A DNA stretch of 36,928 nt, taken from the NCBI GenBank assembly GCA_009786025.1, contig WQUA01000024.1:1-36928 (forward strand), in the 5' to 3' direction. Position 1 is the first letter of the stretch. Each line of letters begins with the position of its first letter. The DNA is from Pseudomonadota bacterium (GTDB taxonomy: Bacteria > Pseudomonadota > Gammaproteobacteria > Burkholderiales > Casimicrobiaceae). The position numbers were made by a program, and so were the translations under genes. Under the pieces are notes generated by a model. That model was not told where the DNA came from and ran no database searches. It saw nothing but the letters and a program-made list of their open reading frames with translations. This document shows positions 1-8,437 of the stretch, one piece after another.

Positions 1-1676
1 GCCCGACGTCTGCTACGGTGAATTCGGGGTCGACCTATACATTCACGATCACGCCGAATTCCGGGTATTACATCAACACCATCCAAGGCTGCAACGGTAC
101 GGCGTTCACCGGTAATAGCACCAACACCACGGCGCGCACTTTCGCCACTGGCGCGATCACGTCTGCTTGTACAGTCTCGGCGACGTTTGCCCAAGTATCA
201 CCGAGCTCCTTCACTGGCGGCGCAGTTACCATTGGCGGCGCCGCTAGTCCGGGGTATTACCTGACTACGTCCGTTTCTGGATTCAGCCCTACCCCGGACT
301 CCTATACCTACCAATGGCAGCGTAACGGCGCCAACATCGTCGACGCTACCGCCAGCACTTACCTGCTCACTACAGCCGATGCCGGCCAGTCAATCAGCTT
401 AGCGGTCACCGCCAACAAGACCGGTTATATCGCCAAAACGGTAATCTCCAATACGATTACGGTCAATTTATATTCTGTTTCGACCCGTGCCACAGCTGGC
501 GGCTCGATCAGCTCGCCGGCTCTCGTGAATTCTGGTGCAACCTATACGCTCACGATTACGCCGGACGCAGGGTATTACATCTCTACCATCAGCGGTTGCG
601 GCGGCACGACGTTCACCGGTAATAGTACCAACACCGCGGCGCGCACCTATACCACGGGCCCCATCACCGGTAACTGTGCCGTTTCGGCGACGTTCTCCCC
701 GTTACCGATCACGATCTCAGGCAGTGCCGGCACTGGTGGCAGCATCAGCCCATCGTCTGCCCAAGTGAATTCGGGATCGGCCTACACGTTCACGATCACG
801 CCAAATTCGGGGTACTACATCTCCTCGATTAGCGGTTGCAACGGTACGCAGTTCACCGGCAATAGCACCAATACCGCGGCGCGCACTTTCACCACCGGCG
901 CGATCACGTCCGCTTGCACCGTCTCGGTGACGTTTGCCCCGGTCTACATCACGATCTCAGGCAGCGCTGGAACCGGCGGCGCGATCTTTCCGTCGGGAAC
1001 AATTACGGGAGTGGTTTCAGGAACAACGCGGACGTTCACTGTAATGCCTAGCTCTGGGTACTATATCTCTTCCATCAGCGGCTGCGGCGGCACAACGGTG
1101 ACTGGCGATAGCACGTACACCGAGTATTTCGACTACGTCACAGGCGCTATCACCACCGCCTGTACCGTCTCGGCGACGTTCTCTGACATGCCAATCGTTA
1201 CCGTCAAGACCAGCGCCAGTACGGGTGGCACGATCAGCCCATCGTCCGCCCAGGTGAAAACGAGCATGGCCACTTTGTTTGCCGTCACGCCGGACGCCGG
1301 GTATTACATTCGCTCGATCAGCGGTTGCGGTGGCGCGTTGTTGACCGATGAGAACACTACGGTTCGCACCTACATTACCGGTGGCATCGCCTCCGCCTGT
1401 ACCGTCACAGTACTGTTCGGCCAATTGCCGGTTACTACCTACGGTATCTCGACCAGTAGCAATATTGGTGGTTCCATCAGCCCGCCAGTCTTGGTGAACT
1501 TGGGCGCAACCTATACATTAACGATCACTCCGGGCGCCGGGTATTACATTCATTCGATCAGCGGTTGTGGCGGCGCAACGGTGTTTGGTAATAGCACTTA
1601 CACGGCGGCTCGCACTTATACCACGGGCCCCATCACCGATGCTTGTACTGTCTGGGCGACGTTCGCCAAGCTATAA
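1..1676 (+). CDS. Repetitive, probably exported protein with about 80-residue repeats (5' end outside window)
   Basis: The frame is open to the left window edge, so the GTG at 18 is not the true start; the residues before it continue the repeat. The protein consists of tandem units of about 80-82 residues, each with a GG(S/T/A)I(S/F)P opening, a Y-x-(F/L)-x-I-T-P-x-(S/A)-GYYI core, an SGC(G/N)G turn and a closing (A/N)C(T/A)V-x-(A/V)-x-F strand. Unit openings lie near 497, 736, 976, 1225 and 1467, with a partial unit at the left edge. An Ig-like segment (about 200-465, with YQWQRNG and DAGQSISL) is inserted after the first unit. Each unit carries two cysteines that could pair outside the cytoplasm. 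The pattern resembles bacterial extracellular beta-repeat proteins (InlB B-repeat/listeria-bacteroides type) of adhesin-like or surface proteins. No signal peptide or anchor is visible because the N-terminus is missing and the C-terminus ends directly after a repeat. Function is not known. Confidence 0.8.
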   Translation, partial: PTSATVNSGSTYTFTITPNSGYYINTIQGCNGTAFTGNSTNTTARTFATGAITSACTVSATFAQVSPSSFTGGAVTIGGAASPGYYLTTSVSGFSPTPDSYTYQWQRNGANIVDATASTYLLTTADAGQSISLAVTANKTGYIAKTVISNTITVNLYSVSTRATAGGSISSPALVNSGATYTLTITPDAGYYISTISGCGGTTFTGNSTNTAARTYTTGPITGNCAVSATFSPLPITISGSAGTGGSISPSSAQVNSGSAYTFTITPNSGYYISSISGCNGTQFTGNSTNTAARTFTTGAITSACTVSVTFAPVYITISGSAGTGGAIFPSGTITGVVSGTTRTFTVMPSSGYYISSISGCGGTTVTGDSTYTEYFDYVTGAITTACTVSATFSDMPIVTVKTSASTGGTISPSSAQVKTSMATLFAVTPDAGYYIRSISGCGGALLTDENTTVRTYITGGIASACTVTVLFGQLPVTTYGISTSSNIGGSISPPVLVNLGATYTLTITPGAGYYIHSISGCGGATVFGNSTYTAARTYTTGPITDACTVWATFAKL

Positions 1677-1735
1677 GTGATACGGCGATCCATGTGTTAT
1701 AGAGCTAACAGTGTAAACATCGAGATGCTTTCGCT

Positions 1736-1761
1736 CCCCTCTCCCGCTTGCGGGAGAGGGG
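1736..1761. repeat. Palindromic C-run/G-run repeat, copy 1
   Basis: A perfect 12-bp inverted repeat (CCCCTCTCCCGC / GCGGGAGAGGGG) separated by two bases. It is followed by a CCCAGGGTGGGG-like tail (about 1783-1795), also seen after other copies. No T-run follows, so it is more like a REP-type intergenic repeat than a terminator. Confidence 0.65.
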
Positions 1762-2079
1762 GCGTTATAGGGCAGGTTACCTCCCAGGGTGGGGCGCGCT
1801 AATGGTGGCAGGGCTGTGTGGCCCTCGCCTTTGCGTGAGCAAGCTCTGTTGTTTGCCAATGTTTCTCTCCGCATTTTCTATGCTTTTGTGTGAGAGCGAT
1901 TCCGGGTTGCTTTACTTTGCTCGCAGATGCAATAGCCCTCTTTCATTAGGATCTTTTGATATAAAGAAGCACAAAACCCTCACCGCTATTTTTTAAAGGT
2001 GTCTCGGTTTAATCCGGTGCTTTGTCGCGCGCAGGATGAATGGGGTGCTCTTTCTTCTACGCCAGCGCTTCCGCTTGTT

Positions 2080-2102
2080 CCTCTCCCGCATCGCGGAAGA
2101 GG
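2080..2102. repeat. Palindromic C-run/G-run repeat, copy 2 (imperfect)
   Basis: CCTCTCCCGC and GCGGAAGAGG flank two bases; this is a slightly mismatched version of the 1736 element, located just past the 3' end of chpA. It could form a hairpin at the end of the chpA transcript, but no T-tract follows. Confidence 0.5.
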
Positions 2103-2151
2103 AGGCAGCAAAATGGCGCAATGCGGGGGTGCGTATTAAAGCAAAACCACT

Positions 2152-5100
2152 TTAATGCACGGTTGCTGCCGCCAATGATTTTTGGATGGTTTCCAGCAAC
2201 TCGTCTTCCTGATACGGTTTGCCGAGGTACGCATCGACACCGAGTTCCTGTGCTCGTGCGCGATGTTTGTCGGCAGTGCGCGAGGTGATCATGATGATCG
2301 GAATGTTGCGGGTTTTGGCGTCGCCCTTCATCAGTTTGGCGAATTCGAATCCATCCATCCTCGGCATTTCGATATCGAGAAGAATAACGTCAGGCCGCCG
2401 CTCGTTGACAGCCTGCAACGCCTCGAAGCCGTCTTTGGCGGTTTCGACGGCATAGCCCTCTCGCGTCATCAGGCGCGAAGTCACTTTACGAATGGTCAGG
2501 GAATCATCGACGATCAGCACCAGCGGAGTCACAACTTCTTCGAGTTTTTGCGCGGTTGATTCTGCCACCAGCGGCGGGATTTGCGAACGCTGCGACAACT
2601 GGATCGGGTTGATGATCAGGACGATCTCGCCGTCACCGAGAATGGTGGCGCTCGACAGGCCGGTGACGCGCGCCAGTTGAGTACCGGCGTTCTTGATCAC
2701 CACTTCCTGGTTACCGATCATTTGATCGACGTGGATCGCTACCCGTCCTTGTCCCGTTCGCAGGAAAATCACGGTGTTATAGCGTCGAAATTCCGGCGCG
2801 GTATCGGCACGTTCGACCAGGCGATCGAAGTAGTAGAGCGGATAACGTTGGCCGCGATATTCGGCTTCGCCGACTTTGTACATTCGGTTTAACGCTTCTT
2901 CGGTAACGTGTTCGACTTGCTCGACCATCGCTACCGGAATCGCCCAACTGCGATTCTGGGTACCACGAATCAGAACGGTTTGCGCTACCGCGACGGTTAA
3001 AGGCAGGTACAGCGTAAAGGTCGTTCCGCGTCCGGCGGTGCTTGATACTTCGACGCGGCCACCCAGTGAGACGACTTCGTTGCGAACGATGTCGGCGCCG
3101 AGACCACGTCCGGATACTTGGGTGACCTCCTTCGAGGTGGTGAATCCAGGCTCCAGGATCAGTTCGAACAATTTGGCGTCGCTGACGGGTTCATCTTTGT
3201 CCAAAAGGCCTTTTTCAATGGCTGCTTTCCGGAGTTCTTTCGGATCAAGGCCAGCGCCGTCATCGGAAAAAGCGATTACGATTTCGTTGCCGGTTTGACG
3301 AACTGCGATGGTGATTTCTCCGGTTTCCTGCTTGCCTGCGGCACGACGCGCTTCCGGCGACTCGATGCCGTGAGCGAGCGCGTTACGCAACAAATGTTCG
3401 AGCGGGCCGACGAGTTTTTCCAATACCGCTCTGTCCAGACCATGATGTGCGCCCTCGATTTCGAGGTTGGCGCGTTTGTGCAATTCTTTCGATAAAGTGC
3501 GCAGGATCCGGTACAGCCGCTCCGTGACGCTGGAGAACGGCACCGTCCGCACCGAGAAGAGCGCTTGCTGCACATCGCGCGATAACCGGGCTTGCGACAG
3601 CAATGCGACGTTCGCTGTGTCCAGATGCGCCAGCAGCGCTTGCTGAACTGCTGATACGTCGTTGACCCCTTCGGCGATTGATCGGGTCAGTTCCTGCAAG
3701 CGCGTGTAGCGATCAAACTCCAACGGATCGAAATCGCCCTGGACATTTTGCATCTGTTCCAGTTGCGCCTGAATTTGCGATTCCGCTTCGATCTCGATCA
3801 CGCGAACGTGGTTGCGCAAACGAATAACGCTGTTGGTTAACTCCAGCAAGTCACTCTTGAGGCCGCGCAATTCGCCTTCGGCGCGCGTCCGGGCAATAAT
3901 GATTTCGCCTGCTTCGTTGACCAGCCGATCAATCTTCGTTGCCGAGACGCGCAATTGACCTTCGTCGGAAGTTGGCGCTGTCGGCAGTTCCTGTGGTTGC
4001 TGCGATGCGGCCACGATGGGCGGCGGCGCTTTCGTTTCTGTGGTAATCGGGCGGCGCTCTTCGGGTTCTTTCTCTGCGCCTTCGGCCTTTTTCAAATCCG
4101 TTAGCCAGGGCAGCGTTGCATTGACTTCGCCGGCACGCAAACGGTCAAAGACATAGCCGATCCGATCGAGGTCGGTTTCCAGCGCCTCAAAATAGGCTTC
4201 GCTTGCGGTTCCTTCAGCCAGATATGTTTCCATCCGGTGCGCCAGTTCGCCCAGGCGCATGGCGCCGACCATGCGGGCACTGCCTTTAAATGTGTGCAGA
4301 TTGCGCTTCAGCTTGAGTTGAAGCTCGCCGCTCTCGGGAGATTGCCGCAAAAGGCGCAGCAATTCGCCCGTTTGCCGATGCAGCTCGTCGCCTTCTTCGA
4401 GGAAGAGCGGTAAAAGTTGCGCGTCGATTTCATCGCGCAAGGTCAGCGGTTCGGCGCTGGCTTCATCGGTATCTTCTTTCGCTGACCTTATCGTTGGCGC
4501 TGCTGCTCGCGGCGGCTCCGCGCTATCCGTAGTTGCCGGCACTGCCGCCGGCATGGTTGTTGATAAGGGCGTTGCCGAAGATTTTATCGGCGTCGGTGGT
4601 AATTGTTCGGCGAAGCTCCTGCTTTCTTCCGGCTGTTCTTCTCGTGCTTCCTGCGCCGCACTTCCGACGCCAGTTTTGACCAGAACCGCAGCGATTTGTT
4701 TTCTTAAAGCCTCGATTTCCGTCTCGATGGCTTCGGCTTCGCGCAGTTCCGCCGGAGCAAATGCCTGACACTGACGAATTCGGTCGATAAACAATCGCAA
4801 ACCGGCAACGGCTCGTGCGATGACCGGAACAGCTCTCGACGTGATGGTTTCTCCACGTTGCCTGCCTTCGCTGACGGTCATCAGCAACAATTCCAGCGCT
4901 TTGGCAACTTTGGCCGCTTCGGGAAAGCCGACAGCCAGATGCGTACCGGCCAACGTGTGCGCGGCACGGATCATCGCCGCAGATGGGATGCTTGAGGCGT
5001 CGAGCCGCATCAAGTCCTGCTCACGGTTCAGTACCGACCAATGCTGCTCGCTTTCCTCTGTAAACAAATTGAACAGCACTTTTGACAGCACGACTTCGCC

Positions 5101-8100
5101 GATTCGGACCTCTTCTTTGACGGTAGCTGGCGGGGCAGCTTTCTCAGCGGCAGGCGTTGTGGTCACGACGGTAGCAATTTCGGTTTCGGGCAACACCAAC
5201 AGAGGCTCGACCATTTCTTTATAAACGGAAAGAGGCTCATCGACAGGTGTCGCTTCTTCTTCCGGCGAAAGGGTTTTCAGCCTCGTCCAGTCGATTTCCA
5301 GAAACACGGAGCCGTCGGGCTGCTCTATCGCGGTGACCGGCTTTGCTTTAGAGGACGTGGGGGGAACTTCATTAGAAGCTTTTTTGAACGACGCAAAATT
5401 GATTTCCAGCGAGATTTCGTCTCCATCGACTTGGTGCGCTTTATGTGTTCCCGTATCGGTATCGGGTTTTTCGACAGCGGCAGGATCAGCGCCAAGGGTA
5501 GCGTAAGATTCTATTTTTTCTGTCGCCAGCGCTTCTGTCGGTATCGTCGCTGCGGGCGAAGTCTCGGTAACGGCCGACGCAAAGGCAGGCTCGTTTTTCT
5601 CTTCCGCAGCCATTGCTGCGGTTGTTATCTCAGGCGGCGAAGGTGTTTCCGAGAGAGACCACTTATCCCAGCTTGTTTCTAATTTTTTTGTTACTGACGT
5701 TTCTTCCGGGTCGATCTTCGATTCGGTGTCCACGACCTCCTCGGTTGCGCTCGTCGGCGACGATGTGATCAGTGTTTTTTTTTGTGCCGTTTCACCTTTT
5801 GGCAATGTCGGAGGTAACGTTGTCGCCGCAAGCTCATGGGCCACTGTATTGATCGCTGCGTAAAGTGCGGCAGGGTCCGGACTGACCGTCTTGTTCTTGA
5901 TAAGCGCGCCCACCCATTGGCGGAACTCATGTTCCGCCACATCCATCATTGTCAGCACGGCGGATGTCGCCGGGTAGTCTTTTTCAAGCAGTTGATTGTG
6001 GATTTTCTCGACATCGTAGGCCAGTTCACCTAATTCAGTCAGGCCCACCATCCTTCCCGAGCCTTTCAGCGTGTGAAATGCCCGGCGAACAGTGCGCAAC
6101 GCTTCATGGTCGTGCGGATGTTTGACCAGTTGCGCGCGGTGTTCATGAACGCCGTCGAGCACTTCGATCGCTTCCTGTAGATAAATATCGAGCAATTCGG
6201 CATCGAGTTCGCTGGCGTCAACTTGCATCAGGCGCTGCGTTTCTGCCGAGGGCGCAGCTACGATTTCAGCAGTTTCGGGCAACGCCGACAGCAGCGTCGG
6301 GATTTCGGCAAAGACGCCAGCTTCTATTCGTTCACGAATAACTTTGGCCTTGTTAATCAGCGCGGCGTTGCCGACCAGTTTGGCATCGTCGCCAAGTGCC
6401 AAGATGATTTTTTCGATTTCCTTCCGCAGATGGCCAGCCTGCGGGTTTTGCCGCAACTGTTGACCAAGCTCCTGCAGTCGCGCAATATCTCTTTCAATGG
6501 AGGCTTCAATCGATGGTGCCGGAACGTTTTCCGGCCCGGCTGTCTCCGTAGGAATGTCTTTTATTTCCGGCGCAACCTGCTGTTGCCAAGCCGCGTCAGC
6601 ATTCGTCGCTACCGGCGCGGCCGACATCTCCCCCAAACGCCACCGTCTTTCTTGTTGTCGATCCAGCAGCGGCAGAATCAATTCTTCGCGCTGAGGACGT
6701 TGTTGTTCAAGCGCCTCGATGTAAAAGCCCAGCGCCGACAGCGATTCCGCCAGTAATTCGAAATCTTTATGGTCGGGGGCGGTCTCGGGTTTGGTATAAC
6801 GATCGATCTGCGTCATGCATGCTGATAACAGGTGGTCGGCGTTATCCAGCCCCAATATTCGCAATGCTCCACCGATTTCCCGGCCGTCCCGGGCCAATCC
6901 TTCCAGGCCGTCACGCTTGCTGTTGTCGCGGAAAAAGGCGTCGAGCTCTTGCTCCATATGTCGCAGATTGGTCTGAATGTCCTGCGCTACCTGCGCCAGC
7001 AGCAGGCGATTTTGTGCGCGTTCCGACAGCGCTGCCAGAGCCGGCACGTCCAGCGCCGGCAATGGCCGGTTGGTCAGCGCCGCATCAATCCGCGCGTTGA
7101 TCGCCCGGACGTTTTCCGAAATGCCCGCAATCGACGCTCCTTGTTGCGCAAAGACATCTTCGGCAAACAACAATGCTGTTGCGTACTCCATGGCCACGGG
7201 CTCGGGAACATCCTGTACGGTCAGCAGATCGCAGCCTTTGAGCAGCCCTGCGAACAGCGGCTGCATTTCAGGGTAGGCCGACAGAGAGACCTTGTCGCGC
7301 AATGTCCGCAAGCTGTCGCAGAACTTCGGGTATTGGTCGATCTGGCCGCTCATCAGACGTTGCCAAAGACTCTTGGCTTCTGTAGCCAGTCCCTGCATTT
7401 CCCGCGTTGTTCGTAGCGTTGTCAACGTATCGACGGCCGGGCCACCTTCCGCGCTCGCCGGCAACAGCGCTTTCAACCGATAATGTTCCTGCACTTGCCG
7501 GATACGCTCACTGGCTGGTGCGCTGATCGCCAGGAAATACAGTATTTCCCGCTGCAACCGTTCGGCCACACTGCCGCCGCCATCAATCAAGCGCCGGATT
7601 TGCAGGTCGATCCGGGCCAGCAGATGTTTCAGCAAAAAAGTGTTGGCGACAGCTTCTTCCCGCACCGCGTCGAACAGTGCAATCGTTGTCCACCAGAATG
7701 TGCGCACTGTTTGTTGTGGCGTCACTACTTCGATATTCTCTGCTGCCTCGCGCATTGCTTCGGCGCCCTTGATGTCGCCGCGCAGCCAAGCCAGCAACCC
7801 GCGTTCATACAAGCGCCGTTCCCTGATCAGGAAGGTCGGGAATTGTGCCGGCTGAATGATATGTCGCGGGCCATCGTCTTCAAGTCTGGGCGACAGCTCG
7901 GGATAGAACAAATCGGCAGGATGGCTGATTTTCACTCCGCGTGAATGTTGCATCGCTTCGTAATCGGCGTATAGGCCGAGCGGCGTCAACGGCACGCCGT
8001 GGATAAGCTCAGCCAGAAAATTCTGTAGCTTGTGGCAGGCGCGAACAACGAGCGCGATGATAACGGCAGCCTCCGATTTCGAGGCGCTGCTGTCCAGGCG

Positions 8101-8337
8101 CTCCAATTGCTGTTCGATTTCATCGGTGTAGGCTTGCAGCGCATCCAGCCCGACCATATGAATGGCGCCGGCCGCCTGACGGAAATACGCCCGGGCGCGC
8201 CGCAGCGGCGAAGTGTCGCCCGAAGCGGGATCGAAAGCCTCCAGCGATTCCAGCGCGCGAATAAGGCTCTGATCGATCTCGCCCTGTACCCAGGACAATG
8301 GGCCGATATCAAACTCAGAATTGACGTCAGTGGCCAT
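2152..8337 (-). CDS. chpA: ChpA/PilL-type hybrid chemotaxis histidine kinase
   Basis: A CheA-like kinase of 2061 residues that relays signals from PilJ to the PilG and PilH response regulators and so controls type IV pilus motility. Order of parts: an N-terminal helical region with a degenerate Hpt-like stretch (around residue 58); an Hpt domain with FHTLKGS, phospho-accepting His755; an Hpt-like domain with HTLAG at His1127 in which the usual Lys is Ala; an Hpt domain with LHTFKGS, His1348; a dimerisation/ATPase core with N-box HLLRNALAHG near 1650, DDGAGL near 1700 and GRGLGADIV near 1755; a CheW-like domain about 1795-1930; and a C-terminal receiver with LLDIEMPRMDG, phospho-accepting Asp1988. 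Low-complexity Pro/Thr/Glu-rich linkers separate the Hpt modules. It is the last gene of the pilG-pilH-pilI-pilJ-chpA run. It is a little shorter than the Pseudomonas homologue (about 2470 residues), consistent with fewer phosphotransfer modules. Confidence 0.95.
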   Translation of the reverse strand: MATDVNSEFDIGPLSWVQGEIDQSLIRALESLEAFDPASGDTSPLRRARAYFRQAAGAIHMVGLDALQAYTDEIEQQLERLDSSASKSEAAVIIALVVRACHKLQNFLAELIHGVPLTPLGLYADYEAMQHSRGVKISHPADLFYPELSPRLEDDGPRHIIQPAQFPTFLIRERRLYERGLLAWLRGDIKGAEAMREAAENIEVVTPQQTVRTFWWTTIALFDAVREEAVANTFLLKHLLARIDLQIRRLIDGGGSVAERLQREILYFLAISAPASERIRQVQEHYRLKALLPASAEGGPAVDTLTTLRTTREMQGLATEAKSLWQRLMSGQIDQYPKFCDSLRTLRDKVSLSAYPEMQPLFAGLLKGCDLLTVQDVPEPVAMEYATALLFAEDVFAQQGASIAGISENVRAINARIDAALTNRPLPALDVPALAALSERAQNRLLLAQVAQDIQTNLRHMEQELDAFFRDNSKRDGLEGLARDGREIGGALRILGLDNADHLLSACMTQIDRYTKPETAPDHKDFELLAESLSALGFYIEALEQQRPQREELILPLLDRQQERRWRLGEMSAAPVATNADAAWQQQVAPEIKDIPTETAGPENVPAPSIEASIERDIARLQELGQQLRQNPQAGHLRKEIEKIILALGDDAKLVGNAALINKAKVIRERIEAGVFAEIPTLLSALPETAEIVAAPSAETQRLMQVDASELDAELLDIYLQEAIEVLDGVHEHRAQLVKHPHDHEALRTVRRAFHTLKGSGRMVGLTELGELAYDVEKIHNQLLEKDYPATSAVLTMMDVAEHEFRQWVGALIKNKTVSPDPAALYAAINTVAHELAATTLPPTLPKGETAQKKTLITSSPTSATEEVVDTESKIDPEETSVTKKLETSWDKWSLSETPSPPEITTAAMAAEEKNEPAFASAVTETSPAATIPTEALATEKIESYATLGADPAAVEKPDTDTGTHKAHQVDGDEISLEINFASFKKASNEVPPTSSKAKPVTAIEQPDGSVFLEIDWTRLKTLSPEEEATPVDEPLSVYKEMVEPLLVLPETEIATVVTTTPAAEKAAPPATVKEEVRIGEVVLSKVLFNLFTEESEQHWSVLNREQDLMRLDASSIPSAAMIRAAHTLAGTHLAVGFPEAAKVAKALELLLMTVSEGRQRGETITSRAVPVIARAVAGLRLFIDRIRQCQAFAPAELREAEAIETEIEALRKQIAAVLVKTGVGSAAQEAREEQPEESRSFAEQLPPTPIKSSATPLSTTMPAAVPATTDSAEPPRAAAPTIRSAKEDTDEASAEPLTLRDEIDAQLLPLFLEEGDELHRQTGELLRLLRQSPESGELQLKLKRNLHTFKGSARMVGAMRLGELAHRMETYLAEGTASEAYFEALETDLDRIGYVFDRLRAGEVNATLPWLTDLKKAEGAEKEPEERRPITTETKAPPPIVAASQQPQELPTAPTSDEGQLRVSATKIDRLVNEAGEIIIARTRAEGELRGLKSDLLELTNSVIRLRNHVRVIEIEAESQIQAQLEQMQNVQGDFDPLEFDRYTRLQELTRSIAEGVNDVSAVQQALLAHLDTANVALLSQARLSRDVQQALFSVRTVPFSSVTERLYRILRTLSKELHKRANLEIEGAHHGLDRAVLEKLVGPLEHLLRNALAHGIESPEARRAAGKQETGEITIAVRQTGNEIVIAFSDDGAGLDPKELRKAAIEKGLLDKDEPVSDAKLFELILEPGFTTSKEVTQVSGRGLGADIVRNEVVSLGGRVEVSSTAGRGTTFTLYLPLTVAVAQTVLIRGTQNRSWAIPVAMVEQVEHVTEEALNRMYKVGEAEYRGQRYPLYYFDRLVERADTAPEFRRYNTVIFLRTGQGRVAIHVDQMIGNQEVVIKNAGTQLARVTGLSSATILGDGEIVLIINPIQLSQRSQIPPLVAESTAQKLEEVVTPLVLIVDDSLTIRKVTSRLMTREGYAVETAKDGFEALQAVNERRPDVILLDIEMPRMDGFEFAKLMKGDAKTRNIPIIMITSRTADKHRARAQELGVDAYLGKPYQEDELLETIQKSLAAATVH

Positions 8338-8437
8338 GGGTAAACTCTCCTTTTATAAGCCTGCTTTCAAAAGCTCGCTTCTTCGCAACATCTCGCTGTC
8401 CGATTTTCCGTCAAAAATGATTACACTGCTTCGCCGC

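Larger units (their letters stand above)
1677..2151. other. Gene-poor gap between the repeat protein and chpA
   Basis: No convincing coding sequence is seen. Short ORFs here start inside palindromes, have no recognisable protein character and lack good ribosome binding sites. The gap holds two C/G-rich palindromes (1736-1761 and 2080-2102) and an AT-rich stretch around 1935-2000. No clear intrinsic terminator for either flanking gene was found. Confidence 0.5.

Noticed and set aside
1-1676. Repeat region read as a CRISPR or DNA-level satellite
   Set aside because: The periodicity of about 240 bp is a multiple of three, in an open frame with protein-level conservation; no short direct repeats with unique spacers.
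1748-1996. 82-residue ORF after the repeat protein
   Set aside because: It begins inside a palindromic repeat, has no recognisable protein features and no good start.
2040-2102. Palindrome at the 3' side of chpA as an intrinsic terminator
   Set aside because: No T-tract follows on the minus strand, and the same palindrome occurs elsewhere as an intergenic repeat.
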